DNA from: Progne subis subis
Lineage: Eukaryota > Chordata > Aves > Passeriformes > Hirundinidae
Length of the DNA: 64,000 nt
Direction: 5' to 3'
NCBI GenBank assembly: GCA_022316685.1
Contig: JAKJHU010001328.1
Span: 16,882 to 80,881 of the forward strand
Shown here: piece after piece, positions 46,083 through 59,000 of the stretch
Layout: each line of letters opens with the position of its first letter
Numbering within the stretch: the stretch's first letter is position 1
The notes under the pieces: model-generated
What the model saw: the letters and a program-made list of their open reading frames with translations, nothing else
The model's database searches: none
Told to the model about the DNA's origin: nothing
Translations under genes and position numbers: made by a program

Positions 46083-47736
46083 ACTGCTCTCTCTGGCCGT
46101 GGGGCCAGCGGGGTCCAGGACCCCTCTGGGCGCCCACCCAGAATTTTCTGGGAAGAGGGCTCCTGCGGTCTTGCTGACTACCCGGGGAAAGACCAGAACC
46201 TGCTGGAACTACGGACAAAAGGTATGTTTATATTTGAAAATAGGTACCTTGGTATAGGCGGTTGGTAAGACACTGAGAGACGTCTCGTGCACAACATACG
46301 CCTCTTGGGTTTGTTTGTAAAAGTTGTGACAGCTCTGCGGAGCCTGGTGTCAGTGGTTTGGTAGTCCGTGTCCCGTAGTGGGGATAGGGGCAACCTGTCT
46401 TTGTTGTGTCATCTTGCAGTTTAAAGGTGCCTTGGCAGTCCGTGTCCCGTAGTGGGGACAGCGGTAACTGGTTTTTTTTTGCTGTGTCATCTTGCAGTTT
46501 GAAGATGACTTGGTAGTCCGTGTCCCGTGAGGGGGCAGCGGCGGCAGTGAAATAAGCGGTTTTGTTGTTGTGTATTAGGAGCAGTGGTGGCTCCGGTTAC
46601 AGTTTGTGGTTTAAAGGTACCTTGACAATCCATAATCCGAGTGGTGAGCCCGTTCTGGGACGCGAAGGGTCTCGTTGTGGGTCACAGAAAATCCTGACTG
46701 CGGCCCCGAGTGCACTGGGTGTGTGTGGTGTGAACGGATCCGTGTTTTGTGGTCTCGTGGTTTTGTGTGTTTGTGTGCACCACCGTATATATCGTGGCCT
46801 GTGAGAGTTTGTATTGTAAGCATTTTGATTTGTGTGATTTTGGAGTGTATTAGTAACCTGTGTAGGTGTTTTGCAAGCTTGAAGTTGTAAAAGCCTTTTG
46901 AATTCCCCACCTGATCAGCAGAGGGATCCCTCTATTTGAGAGAGCGGAAGGATTTAAAGTGTTTGTATTGTATGCAGATTGTGTGCTGAAGGGGAATTAA
47001 ACTGTGTGTGAGCTTGAACAGTGTGTGCTTTTGGCAACACGATTTTGCTGACGTTTTGTTAGGTGAAAAAAAAAGCATTTGTGTAAGTTTAAATTTTTTT
47101 ATATTTTGAGCTAAAAGGCACAAGCGGCGTAAGGAGGTTTGAAACCTGAGCCAGCCCCAGCAATTGGGAGGGGGTCATTTCTTTCCCTGGTAACCCCGGG
47201 GGAATCCAGGCTCTGCAGCCTCGGGCCGTGTCTCTAAACTCACTGTAAAACCCTAAGAAGTTCTTTTGGCTAGTGAGTGTTTTAGTTAAAGGGGGAAAAA
47301 GTTTTTTGCTTGTTTGTGAGGCTTGCAGTTGCTAGAGTGTGTGGTAATATTTTCAAGTCCCGGTGGTGCAGTCCCTAACCACAGAGTGGAGAGGCAGCGT
47401 GGGATCAGGGTTACCCCTCCCACCTCCTTCTCACGGAGGGATTTGTGTGTGGTGTCCCGCCGAAATCCGTAGGATTTTTCGGCGAGACCTTGTTGAAACT
47501 TCTGGTGAAGTGTGTTTGGGGTCGTGAGGGACCCCTGGCTATTTTCTTTGTGAACCTAAAACGGTTGGTGTTTGGAGTTGGGTCTCTCTAAGAAAAGGCT
47601 TTGATTGTGTGCAGAAAGCCCAGAACCTATGCCCAGAGCTGGCAGAAATAGCCGAGAATTTTTTGGTGCTGAGAAACGCAATTGAAGTAGTCTACTTTGT
47701 GTTTTGTAACATCTTGGACCAAAAGGGATTCTAAAC
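46083..47736 (+). other. Long leader of class I provirus copy 2 with tandem repeats
   Basis: About 1.65 kb lies between the primer site and the gag ATG, long for a gammaretrovirus-like element. Three tandem units of roughly 75 bases, each with TTGGNAGTCCGTGTCCCGT and CATCTTGCAGTTT, lie at about 46358-46580, with a fourth decayed one near 46621. This region should hold the packaging signal. No ORF with a clear product. Confidence 0.6.
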
Positions 47737-49406
47737 ATGGGGGCAAATGAGAGCAAAGAGATTCCCAGAGGAAGCCCTTTAGGGTGTATCTTAACTCACT
47801 GGAAAGAACTGGTGGGCTGTGGTGGTACCGAAACTAAGAGGGAGCTTGCTAAGCTTTGTACACAATGGTGGCCATTATATAAACTTGATGAAGGTGTGAA
47901 GTGGCCAGTAAACGGTACACTGGACTTTGAGACATTATTACAATTGATGCTTTTCCTTCGGCGTGAACAAAAGTGGCAAGAAGTAGCTTATGCTGATATG
48001 TTTTTCACTCTCAGGAATCATCCCGAGTGGCAAAGGGATTGTGGAATGAGGTCACCATCTGATCCTTTAGTGTTAGCCCTTGAAAAGGATAATAAAGCTA
48101 CTAGAGGGAAGCCCAAACGGTGTTGTAGTACCTGCTCAATAAATCAGAGGTGCACCCATCCTGACAAAGTATACCAAGCAGAGGCTTTGGAACAAGAGAC
48201 AGAAGACATACTTAAGCCACCCCCTAGGAGGCAGGAAAGGAGGAGGGTATGGGGGATGCAAATTCAGAACCATCATTGACTCCAACCTCCCCCACTTCAT
48301 CTTTAGCTTCATCTTCCTTTGGGAGGACAGCAATTGAGGTAGGGGTTTCTCCACCCACTCCCCCGGGAACCACCCAAATTTTATCCACCACTGCCTAGCA
48401 GTGACAGTGAGTGGGATGAACCTGAACCCCTCTCACCAGGTCCTAAGATTCCCTCACAAGGACCTATAGCATCAAGGACCCGAAAACAAACCAGAGAGGT
48501 CATACAAGCACCTCTAAGACAAGCAATAACCTCTGATGGGGAAACAAAACTGATTAAAGTTCCCTTTTCCTCAATTGATTTAGAAATTTGGGAAAGGATT
48601 GCTAAGGGCTATCGAAGTGATCCAATAGGGGTTGCTAAGAAAATGAAGTTTATGATTAAGCATCATTCACCTGATTGGGCAGATCTGCAACTGCTACTTG
48701 ATGCCTTAACAGAAACTGAGAAACAATTAGTTTTGAAAGTAGCTGGGGATCTGGCTGAGGATGATTGTAGAACAACACAGGAGGATGTTAAAGATGTATT
48801 TCCCCTTCAAGACCCAGGTTGGGATCCTAATGATGATGAGGAGTTAGGACAGTTAAAGAGATACCAAGAACTGATAGTAAAAGGGCTAGAAAGAGCAATC
48901 CCCAAAACCATAAACTGGTCAGCCTTATATGCTATCAAACAGGGCCCCTCTCAAACACCTTCTGAATTTCTAGATCACCTGCGAGACGCAATGCGCCAAC
49001 ACACCACCCTGGATCCTGGATCTGATGAAGGAACACAGCAATTAATAAATTTATTTTTAGGGCAATCCACAGGAGATATCAGGCAGAAACTCCAGAAGAT
49101 CAGGGTCCAAACAGCCGGAATTTAGAAACTCTATTAGATGAGGCCTGGAGAGTTTTTAGTAACCGGGAAGAAGAGTATAAACAAGGGATGAAGAAACTAG
49201 CAGCAGCAGTAAAAGAAGGAGAAAAGGGAAAACATGGGCAAGGTCCACCAAGACAAGGACCACCCCGACTAGGAAAAGATCAATGTGCATTTTGTAAGAA
49301 ATTTGGTCACTGGAAAAACCAGTGCCCAGAATTAAGGAAGGGTAATGAACGTAGAAAAGGTGATCAGAAAAAGGAAAAAGTAGTTGCTCATGTAAAAGAG
49401 GACTGA
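47737..49406 (+). pseudogene. gag: Class I provirus copy 2: gag, frameshifted
   Basis: Gag forms the virus core. The matrix part starts MGANESKE, with a Gly-2 for myristoylation, and runs to a stop at 48279. The linker with Pro-rich late-domain-like sequence is spread over shifted frames (48250-48420). Capsid follows in the first frame (clear from 48643), with a shift near 49105. Nucleocapsid follows in the third frame with one C-x2-C-x4-H-x4-C zinc knuckle (49284-49324). Gag ends at TGA 49404-49406, in frame with pol, as expected for a gammaretroviral readthrough design. At least three frameshifts make it defective. Confidence 0.8.
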
Positions 49407-52400
49407 GGGGGACCGGAGGGCCCTACCCTAGGGGACCCTCTGGTTATAGTCAAACTGGGGAACAAAGAAAAAGAAGTGAAATTTTTGATAGACACAGGGG
49501 CAACATTTTCAGTGTTGAATAAGGCCCTAATACCTGTAACCAATGACTATGTTATGGTAAAGGGGGCAACTGGTCAATCTGAAAGAGCTTATTTTTTCAA
49601 GCCATTGAAGTATAAATTGGGAAAACAGTGGGGCACCCATCGATTTTTATACATGCCTAATGCTCCATCTGCACTTTTGGGCGGAGATTTGCTGGAGCAG
49701 CTGGGAGCAAGAATAATATTCAAAAATGGGGAAATTAGTTTGGAGGTAAAGGATCAACAATATGTAGAACTGTTAAGCTTAATGCTAATAACCAAAGAAA
49801 TTGAAGTGGTAAGTGAAAAGGAAAATTTTAGGAAAATAATGGATCAAGTATTTCCAGGAGTGTGGGCCTCCAATATACCAGGAAGAGCAAAGAATGCGCT
49901 CCCAGTGCGAATCAGGCTTAAAGAAGGAGGACAGCCAGTAAGGGTTAAACAATACCCCCTAAAGAAAGAAGATATAGAAGGGGTTAGCCCAATTATTGAG
50001 AACTTTCTGCAACTAGGACTACTGAGAGAGTGTCAATCTGATTTTAATACTCCTATTCTGCCAGTAAAGAAACCTGATGGGTCATACAGATTAGTACAAG
50101 ATTTAAGGGCTGTTAACAAGGTAACTGAAGACTTGTATCCAGTGGTTGCCAATCCCTACACCTTGTTAACCCATTTAACACCTGAACTAACTTGGTTTAC
50201 TGTTCTAGATCTAAAGGATGCTTTCTTTTGCCTCCCTCTCCATGAAGCCAGCCAGAAAATTTTTGCATTTAAGTGGGAAAGCCCTAAAACTGGAAGAAAA
50301 ACTCAGCTCACATGGTGTGTGTTACCACAGGAGTACAAGAACTCCCCCACTATATTTGGGGAACAGCTTGCCAAGGATTTAGAGTGCTGGGAACCTCCAC
50401 CAGGAGAAGGACAGTTACTCCAGTATGTGGATGATCTCTTAATAGCCACCCAGACCCAGGAGACATGCGTGGACTGGATGGTAAGCCTCTTGAACTTTCT
50501 AGGCGTGCAAGGGTATCGAGTATCCCAGAAGAAAGCCCAAATGGTGAGGCAAACAGTTATTTACCTGGGTTATGAAGTGAGTGCTGGACCAAGGACTTTG
50601 GGGCAGGATCGCAAGGAAGCAATATACCAGACCCCGAAACCTCAGACAGTGAAAGAACTGAGAACCTTTTTAGGCATGACAGGGTGGTGCAGACTGTGGA
50701 TTTATAACTATGGGTTGCTTGTTAAACCTCTGTATGCCTTGATCACGGAAGGGAGCCGAGATCTTCAGTGGACAAAAGATGCAATCCGAGCCTTCAACCA
50801 ACTAAAGCAAGCCCTTATGTCAGCTCCAGCCCTGGGACTTCCAAACGTGAGTAAACCATTTTTCCTGTTTTCTCATGAGAAGCAGGGGATTGCCTTGAGA
50901 ATATTAGCACAGAACTTAGGCCCATACCGGAGGGCAGTGGCCTATCTTTCCAAGCAACTGGACACAGCAGCTAAAAGATGGCCAGGGTGCTTCAGAGCAG
51001 TTGCAGCAGTGAACATCCAAGAGGCACACAAATTCACCCTAGGCCAGAAGATGACTGTGCTAGTGTCTCACACAATGTCTGCAGTCCTTGAGGCAAAAGG
51101 GGGACATGGGCTCTCCCCACAGAGATTCCTGAAGTACCAAGCCATAATGGTAGAACAAGATGATGTTGAAATTGTGGTAACTAACATTGTGAACCCAGCT
51201 TCCTTCCTCAGCGGGAGTATGGGAGAACCAGTGATCCACGATTGCCTGGAGACCATTGAGGCCACCTACTCGAGCCGCCCAGGTCTGAAGCACACTCCAC
51301 TTGAGGATGCTGAGACATGGTTTACTGATGGAAGCAGCTATGTCGTCAGTGGAAGAAGGCACGCTGGGTATGCAGTTACCACAAGCAAAGAGGTAATAGA
51401 GTCTGGACCATTGCCAACTAATACATCTGCACAGAAGGCTGAAATAATTGCCTTAATCCGAGCTCTAGAGCTGGCAAAAGGAAAAGAGATCAACATCTAC
51501 ACGGACTCAAGGTATGCATTCGGAGTAGTTCATGCTCACGGAGCCACCTGGAAGGAAAGAGGACTGCTGAATTCACAAGGCAAGAGTATTAAACATGCAC
51601 AAGAGATACTGTGGCTATTAGATGCCGTACAGCTACCTGACAGAGTAGCCATAATGCACATCAAGGCACACCAAAAAGTGAGCTCTGAATTGGAAGAAGG
51701 GAATATACTAGCGGACAGAGAGGCAAAAGAAGCAGCAAAAGGTGAGGTACCTGATAAGGCTGTTGAGGCAGCATTGATTCCAGATGGAAAAGTTTCTATT
51801 GAAGGTAAGCCAGTGTACAATAAGGAAGATAAGAAACTTATCAAGGTAGAAAAGGCAAGCTATAACCAGGAAGGATGGGCTCTAACAGATGGAGAGAAAC
51901 TTTTAGTACCCTCCTATTTGTTGTGGTCATTAGTACAGAGGGAACATGAGAAAACACACTGGGGAATAGATGCCCTGTATAACCATTTGAAAGAAAGAAT
52001 CATGGCCAGGAAATTGCAGGGCACAGTGATACAAGTAACTCGTCAGTGTAGTCTTTGTCTCCGAACTAACCCTAAAAATACCCCAAAGCCTAAAGTGGGA
52101 CAAATTGGGAAAGGTTGTGGACCTGGGCAACAATGGCAAATTGATTTTACAGAACTGCCCAGGAAGGGAGGGTATCGTTACCTATTGGTGTTAACTGATA
52201 CCTTTTCAGGATGGCCAGAAGCCTTTCCTGCCAGGACAGCTAAGGCATGAGAGGTGACCAAAGTGCTGTTGCAAGAAATAATACCACGATTTGGAGTTCC
52301 AGCCACCATATCCTCAGATAGGGGACCACACTTTATTTCGAAAATTGTGCAGCAAATAAGTCACCACCTGGGAATAGACTGGGAATTGCACACCCCATAC

Positions 52401-52958
52401 CACCCTCAATCTAGTGGCCAGGTGGAAAAAATGAACCATTTGATTAAACAACACATTGTGAGATTGGGGCAAGAAGCAAATTTGCCCTGGCCTCAGGCTT
52501 TCCCATTGGCCTTGTTGCGAATTCGGACAAAACCAAGGGCAAAAGAGAAACTAAGCCCTTTTGAAATATTGTATGGAAGGCCATATGCAGTTCAAGGGGG
52601 AACAGCATCCATTCAAGTAGGGGAAGAAACCCTACATGGATATATGGTGGCCCTAAATAAACAACTTAGAGAAATTGAGAAATATGTGGCTGGGACTCAA
52701 AACAGAGAACTAGATGGGCCAGTACATGATGTACAACCTGGGGATTATGTGTATGTTAAGTCTTTTGCAGAAAAAACCTTAGAACCACAGTGGGAAGGAC
52801 CATTCCAGGTGCTCCTCACTACCTTCACTGCAATCAAGGTCAAGGAACAGAAGGCCTGGATCCATCACTCCCAAGTGAAGAAAGCCCCAGAGGGAATTTG
52901 GAAGGCCACACCAGGCGATAACGAACTGAAGCTGAAGCTCACTCCAAACAACGAATAA
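49407..52958 (+). pseudogene. pol: Class I provirus copy 2: pol (protease, RT, RNase H, integrase)
   Basis: Pol is open from the codon after the gag TGA to 52247. Protease has the DTGA active site at 49491-49502. Reverse transcriptase carries YVDD at 50424-50435 and is followed by RNase H (WFTDGSSYVV, YTDSRYAFGV). Integrase starts with an HHCC zinc finger, then its first catalytic Asp (QIDFTELP). A TGA at 52248-52250 interrupts the integrase core. The same frame continues to 52958 with the second Asp (DRGPHF), the Glu (QVEKMN) and the C-terminal domain. The same TGA is in copy 1. Apart from this stop the gene is complete, so the family looks young. Gammaretrovirus-like by order and motifs. 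Confidence 0.85.
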
Positions 52959-52983
52959 ATGGACTAAGAGTTATTTTGGACAT

Positions 52984-54932
52984 TATGTGGAAAGTTTTAA
53001 CTATTGTAGTAATTACCTTAACCATAACAGGAGTCAACACAATACCACGAAGGTATAATGTGACTGGGATACACCAGTGCCAAGGAAGAGCTTATGATCC
53101 TTACTCTCGTAAGGCTTTAAACAAGATACTAAAAGTCACAAATGCAAGCTTGTAGGAGGGAACAAAGGTTTGGGGATGTAAGTATGCATTTGTACAGGAT
53201 GGGTTCAACGAGGCTCACCATCCACCCATGAAACTCATCAGGGTCAGTCCTGAATGCTGTGATAAATGCTTGAGTACATGTCTAGAGTTTAGGCTCAAAA
53301 TAGAGGGGTGTGCGATAAGGGGGTATGACATTGACTTTAACATCACTCAGGTATGTACTGAGTACCATAGGAACCAGACCAAGATCACTCCACCAGTGCC
53401 AAGAAAGGCTGTGATCAGCTTAGGTGCCAGCTATTGCAGAAGTGGAGGAACAAATAACTCCTGTAGTCACCAAAATTGGGCCATATGCTATTAAGAAGAC
53501 AGGAGTTCAGAAGCTAATAGTTAACCCAAAGTGGTCTTTCAAACAAGTAGAAATGGGAGTACAGGTAAATGCTTCACACGTTCAGCCAGAATGTGCTCCA
53601 TTTCTCAGGAACTCCTTTATGGAGTGGACTACTTGGCTTCAAAAAAGTATGCCTCCCAATTTCAGGAACAAGAGGGATCTCACTGGATTGCTCGGAACAG
53701 GACTGGGAGTGCTGAACACAATAGATTCAGAAGTGTTACTGAATCAATTAACCACAATAGGGAGCGATTTAGTCAAACTACAACAACCTTTGCAATCCTC
53801 TCTACTAGCACTAGGTAACAATCACTGGAAATTGACCAAGATATTACCAGAATGGGAAGACACAGAGGAGCGAGATCATGAAGTAATAATTAATGCACTA
53901 GGCACAGCTAGTGGAAACGTCTCGTTGGCCCTAGGGTGTACTCAGGCACAGCTGTGGATGCAATCAGTGGCTGCCGCAGTTATCAGGGAAGGTGGAGAAG
54001 GAATATTCCCTGCTGAAATTCGCAAAATTGTCTGGGATAATGCCTCTGATATGGAGAGGGAACTTCAGTCCTGGTGGGTGTTGGTCAATTTCACCTATAA
54101 CCCTGTGACTAGTGTAGTGACAGCCTTTGTTTTAACTATACACGATGCCTCAGTGGACTTGATACACCCAATAGTCCCCTTAGGATTAAACCATGAGGGA
54201 ACTGTATTGTACCCTTCTGAACACAGAATGTGGGCACGAGAAATTCAAGGGAAGTGGCAAACTATTAATCTAGAGCCCTGTACTGTGAGGAGACAACTAG
54301 GATACATATGTGAAGGGACATTAGAGGGTGACAAAGACACTGGTTTAGACACAGACCAAAGTATTTGTCACTTTGAAACACATCCAGGCAAACAGACAAC
54401 TTCACTTGTGTATATAGGACAAGGTTGTGTCTGTCTCAGGACAGCGTGCCCCATCGTAAAGATAGACAACCGAATTGTGAATGAGAATCAATTCAATTTG
54501 TGTGTTTGTAATTTTGTTAGAATTAAGGGATGTGATTTTTCCTATTGGGTACCTGTAATATCACATCAACATATAAAAGCCAACCTAGCCACTGTTCAGA
54601 AGATACTGCCTGTGCCCATAGGGATGAATTTGACTTTAGTTGCTCATTTGTTGAAACATCATGAATTGAGAGAAATCTTAAAAGAGATTAGAGATGAAGG
54701 GAAAAAGACATTAATTACTATACACCATGACACAGAGACCATCAAAGGAGTTTTTAAAAGGCTTGAGGAACATTTGTCGCATCATTGGTGGGATGTGCTT
54801 TTTGGGTGGTCACCAACAGCAACCGAAATATTGAATACCTTAATCCACCCTATAGTTGTGTTGCTTATTTTGGTCAGCATAAGTTTAGTGTTATCCATTG
54901 TAATACTTGTTTGGAATTGGAGGATGCTATGA
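52984..54932 (+). pseudogene. env: Class I provirus copy 2: env, broken
   Basis: It is almost identical to the intact env at 1073-3019 but dead. A TGG codon has become TAG at 53153-53155, and the segment near 53412-53440 (GATCAGCTTAGG against GAACACCAAGG) shifts the frame. A Cys codon in the Cys-rich domain is also changed (near 54341). The long 53424-54932 frame keeps the cleavage site, fusion peptide, TM and anchor but has no signal peptide. Confidence 0.85.
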
Positions 54933-55069
54933 CGAGTGACAGCTTTAACATCACTGTCAAAGGCGTATGGCTTAGTCTTGAGAGACACTAGCTGTACAGC
55001 TTGGATAGATGAGGAAGATTCTGTATACTGAGTAAAAGAATTTACTCATTTTAAAGAAGAAGTGGGGAA

Positions 55070-55750
55070 TGAGATGTTAATTTTGAGGAACTAAGGATTT
55101 TTAGGAAAGTTAAGATAATAAGTTGCTGAATTAGCTGAAGTAGATAGGTAATCTTTGTTCGCAGTTAACAGAAGCCGGATCTTAGATAAGCTACCCCGGT
55201 TCTTGTAACTCATTACTTGTCAGGTTTATGTTTTTGTACTTGTGCTTGTAATGAAAAACAAAATGTGGTAAATAGGACATAAGATAGCTGCAGATTTCCT
55301 GCTTAAAGGACCCATTGAACACAGGAAACTGTAAGTTCTACCAAGGATCCATTTGTCATGAATGCATTGAAAAGGTAGAAAGGTCAGGACGAGGAAGACT
55401 CATCTTACTTCCTCATTTTGGGTGACCCCTCCCCAGAACAGAACCCCGACTCATTTTAAAAAACAAAGTACTCATGCCTAATAGCCTCTTTGCCAATTAG
55501 CATACGAAGCGAGGAATGGGAGGTGGCAGGGGTAATGAATATGTATTTGTATTTTGGATATTCAACACATTTGTAAATAAAAGGCTTTATAATTACCATG
55601 TGAATTTCGCAGTGCAAAATAGGGAAATATCCCGCGTGCTGCCCGGCCGTAATAAACATACACTTTCTAACTTAAAACTGTTAGAGAGTTTTTGTCCGTC
55701 ACAGGTGGGTATCGATACTAGATCAATACGCATATTTCTTTAATAAGTCA
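55070..55750 (+). repeat. 3' LTR of class I provirus copy 2
   Basis: It follows the polypurine stretch AAAGAAGAAGTGGGGAA, begins TGAGATGTTAAT and ends AATAAGTCA. The flank TCCCAGGGTGAGCCCG is SPATA31-like coding sequence at exactly the same base as after the LTR at 3832. Confidence 0.9.
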
Positions 55751-56093
55751 TCCCAGGGTGAGCCCGAAGCAGCAGCATCAGCCCCTGCAGCTCCTTGGCC
55801 ACGCTGAGGCAGGGGCCGCAGCTGCCGGGTCCCTTGGGGCAAGTGGCGGGAGCATCGGGACGCTTGCGAGGGCTTGTGCCAGGCCCGGAGGCCCTGGCAG
55901 CCACAGGGGCTCCTGGGCTCCTGCGTGGGCCCCTGGCCCGGCCCCCGAGCTGCTTGCGCGGCCTCCGAGTCCCGGCCTGCCGGCCCTGCCGTGCCCGGTG
56001 GCCAATGACCCAGCGGACAGCCACCGTGGCCAGCAGCAGGGCAAGTGCAGCCAGCAGGACGCTGACGTCGCTCACGGCTCCGACACGTGCCAT
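55751..56093 (-). pseudogene. SPATA31-like gene, copy B, cut by LTR
   Basis: ATG at 56093 on the minus strand. The membrane segment, basic Pro/Gly linker and CGPCLSVAKELQGLMLLLRA helix are as in copy A. The frame enters the provirus 3' LTR after about 114 residues and stops. The TATATAA box lies at 56129-56135 and CRE-like TGAC(A/C)TCAC motifs lie further upstream (about 56147, 56180 and 56220). It is the same lesion at the same base as copy A, so the two descend from one insertion. Confidence 0.5.
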
Positions 56094-59000
56094 CGCCACT
56101 GCACTGGCGGCTGTGGGGCCGGCCCGCCTTATATAGGGATGGCCCGGTGACCTCACAATGCTGGGGCCGCCACACGGCGTGACATCACAGCCCAGCCTCA
56201 GGCCGCTGTCACGCCATTTGTGACCTCACAGCACCGCCTGCCTCAGGGCCGGCAAGACGCACTCAGGCACCAGGGCGCTGATGGCCAGGAAAGGCCTGCC
56301 ACTGAAAATGGGAGCCCAGGCTGTGGCAGCCAAGCTCTCCCAGGAGCCCGGGCCACATCAGGAAGAGGTCAGGTGCCAACAATGCCTAGCCCATGGCTCC
56401 CCCAAGGCTGTGGAACTGCTGGCTGGGAACAGCCTCTGCCCTGTGCCAGAGAAGATCCTGCAGACACAAAGGCGGCTGCAGTTCCCCATGCCCAGGCAGC
56501 TCTCCCCACCTGCCTGCCAGCTCCAAGCCCTTAGCCTATCACTACAATTGCTGTCACAGAATGCCTCTGCAGCTCCCTACGAGCTCCTGGTAGACACTGC
56601 AAGGCACTGGGAGGCCTCCGCACAACCTTCTCTTCTCCAGCCTGAGCAGCTCCAACTCTCTCTCAAGCTGTCTCCACAGGAGAGCTGCTCACCTTAGCAA
56701 CCCGCTGGCCTCCTCTGCACTTGCTGCAACACTTGCATGGCCTGATGTGCTGGCCACACCAGGAGTGGAATCCCTGCTCCAGGTCTGGCCCTGCCTGGGC
56801 AGCTTCATTCCTCAGGCTCAGGCTACGTGCCTGGCTGCTCAGTCCCAGCTGCTGTAAGTGGGCAGGATTAGTGCTGCCGCTGGATCACCAGAGTGATGGC
56901 CACAGCTCGCATGGGCCCGGCCCCATCCCTTGGGCATCTCTGCCGACGGAAAGCCCAGTCCTGCCTGGGCCACCTGCAGTCTGGCAAGAGGCTGCCCGTG
57001 CCAGCCTCTGCTGTCGCCAGGCAGGGGCAGCAGCCGGCCGTGCTAGCGCTGCTTCCAGCCTGCTGCGAGTCACACAGCGGGAGAGGGACAGCTTGGCTCC
57101 GGGCACTGGCAACTCCCAACCCATTGCTGCAAGGCAGCGATGAAAGCGCACGCACCCTGGCAAGCAGCTGCGGCAGCTGTGCTGTCCTTCCCCTTGAGGG
57201 AAGCAGGGACGGCGTGCCCTCCGAGCCCCTGGCTATCTTGGCAGCAGCTCACACAGCTGCCCACACAGCAACAGGCACATGTTCTCTGGACGCATAAGGA
57301 GCTCTGCGTGTCTTTGTTCCCCATTGCCTCACGTGCTCAGGTTGACGGTCCCTCTGAGTCACCGGCAAAAGGCCAGCACACACCATCAGTCCCCACTTCT
57401 CATGTGCAACAAGTTCTTCTGCTCTCTTTGCCATTTTGGCCCTCCTCAGCTGTTGCTTTCAACTGTCCCACTCGCAGCGTCCTGCGTCCCTTCACTCTGC
57501 CTGCTCTTGCCACACAGGCTAGCCCTTCAGTGGAGGCCTGCCTTGTGTCCCCTCTGCTCCCCAAAGTGTGCTCCACAGCCCACCGTGTCGGCAAGGCAGC
57601 TGCCGTAGCCTTTGGTGGCAGTGGGGGGTCACAGCCCCAGCGCCCCTGCACCAGCCCCAGAGCTGCCACTGGCTGCCTCCAGGTGAGCCACAGGACACTC
57701 TGCAGTGGGCAGCATCAGCTCCTGAGCCTGCACTTGCCTGCCCTTGAGCCTCCCTGGGCAAAGGGCAAATCGGGCAGGGACGGGACTGCAGGGAGCGGCC
57801 ATGGCCTACCTCTTGGGCAATCCACAGCCAGCACCAGGCAGCCCCTGCCTGCAGCATGGCGCAGGCACGGCCACACGGCCACGGCCACACAGGCTGGGCC
57901 CTGTGGCCACCCGAGTCATTTCCTCCCCATCAACTGCTGCCAGGCACCAGGCTGCTGTGAAGCGCTGGAGAGGCTGCTCTTGCAGCAGGGCTGCCCTGGC
58001 CAGGTGCAAAGGCACAGTTCCACGTGCTTGCCCCATCCCTGCTTGTGGTGGTTCTTTTGAGAGTCCCAGGTGACCGTCGATGGCAAAAGGCACCGAGCTT
58101 GCCCTCTGTCCTGGGGCATATCATGGCTTGATTCTGGGCTCCTGCCCTGCCGGCCGCAGCTCTTCCTTAGCTCCTTCCCCGTCCCCGCCGGTGCCAGAGA
58201 GACAGAGCTGCCGGCAGTCGCAGGCCTTTTTCCCAGAGCGGGGAAGGGCCTAGAGGCAGGGACAAGGCACTCCCCGATCAGGGAGAAGGTGGGAGTGGAA
58301 CAGACTTGGGTTCCATTCCAGCCTGGGGGATGGGCGCAGCGAAGCAGGGACAAACAACGTGCTCCACTTTCCAAGGGGAACAGGGAAGAGAATATCCCAA
58401 ACACCAAGATCAAAAGGAAACACAGTATCAACCAAATGAACACACTCGAACACCAGCTCCCACAAGGATGGGCAGCGGAGCGTTTGGAGAAGCAGAGTGG
58501 AGCCGTAACTGTGTCCCTACCAAGCCTCCAAGCACTGGTATATGGGTCAGCCCCGCAGGCATCTCTCTCAGAAGGATGTCAGTGGAAATGACAAAAACAC
58601 GGGTGAGGCTTGCACGTGATACTTGCTCAGCCTCAGAGGACAAACAGGAGTTTAAAGCGAGTCGTTGGGAATGGCCCAGCATCCCCAGCCCTGTAGGCAA
58701 GCCCAGCACTGAGCCAAGTTCCTGGGAAGAAAAGAGCCCTCTCCCAGCAGGAACACTGCCACAGCTCTTTGGGGGAATGCTAATTTATTTAACACCTAGG
58801 GTGGAAGGGCCCTCCGAGGCCTGTGACCACCTGCCTGGGCTGCGGGGACCGTCTCGGGGCAGCCTCCTGGAGACCACGCAAGCGCCATGGTCTCGTGGGC
58901 GCCGTCTGTGCCACCCAGCTGGGGCTGTTGCTGCCTGAGTCAGGCACAGCATCCTGGGAGCCCTGCGCTGGACACTGGTGGCTGCAGGATGCTTGTGGCT

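Noticed and set aside
57140..58060. 306-codon plus-strand frame, also open as 330 codons at 61079-62071
   Set aside because: Copies are near-identical repeats, so conservation says nothing. No domain, and the product is low-complexity Pro/Ser/Ala.
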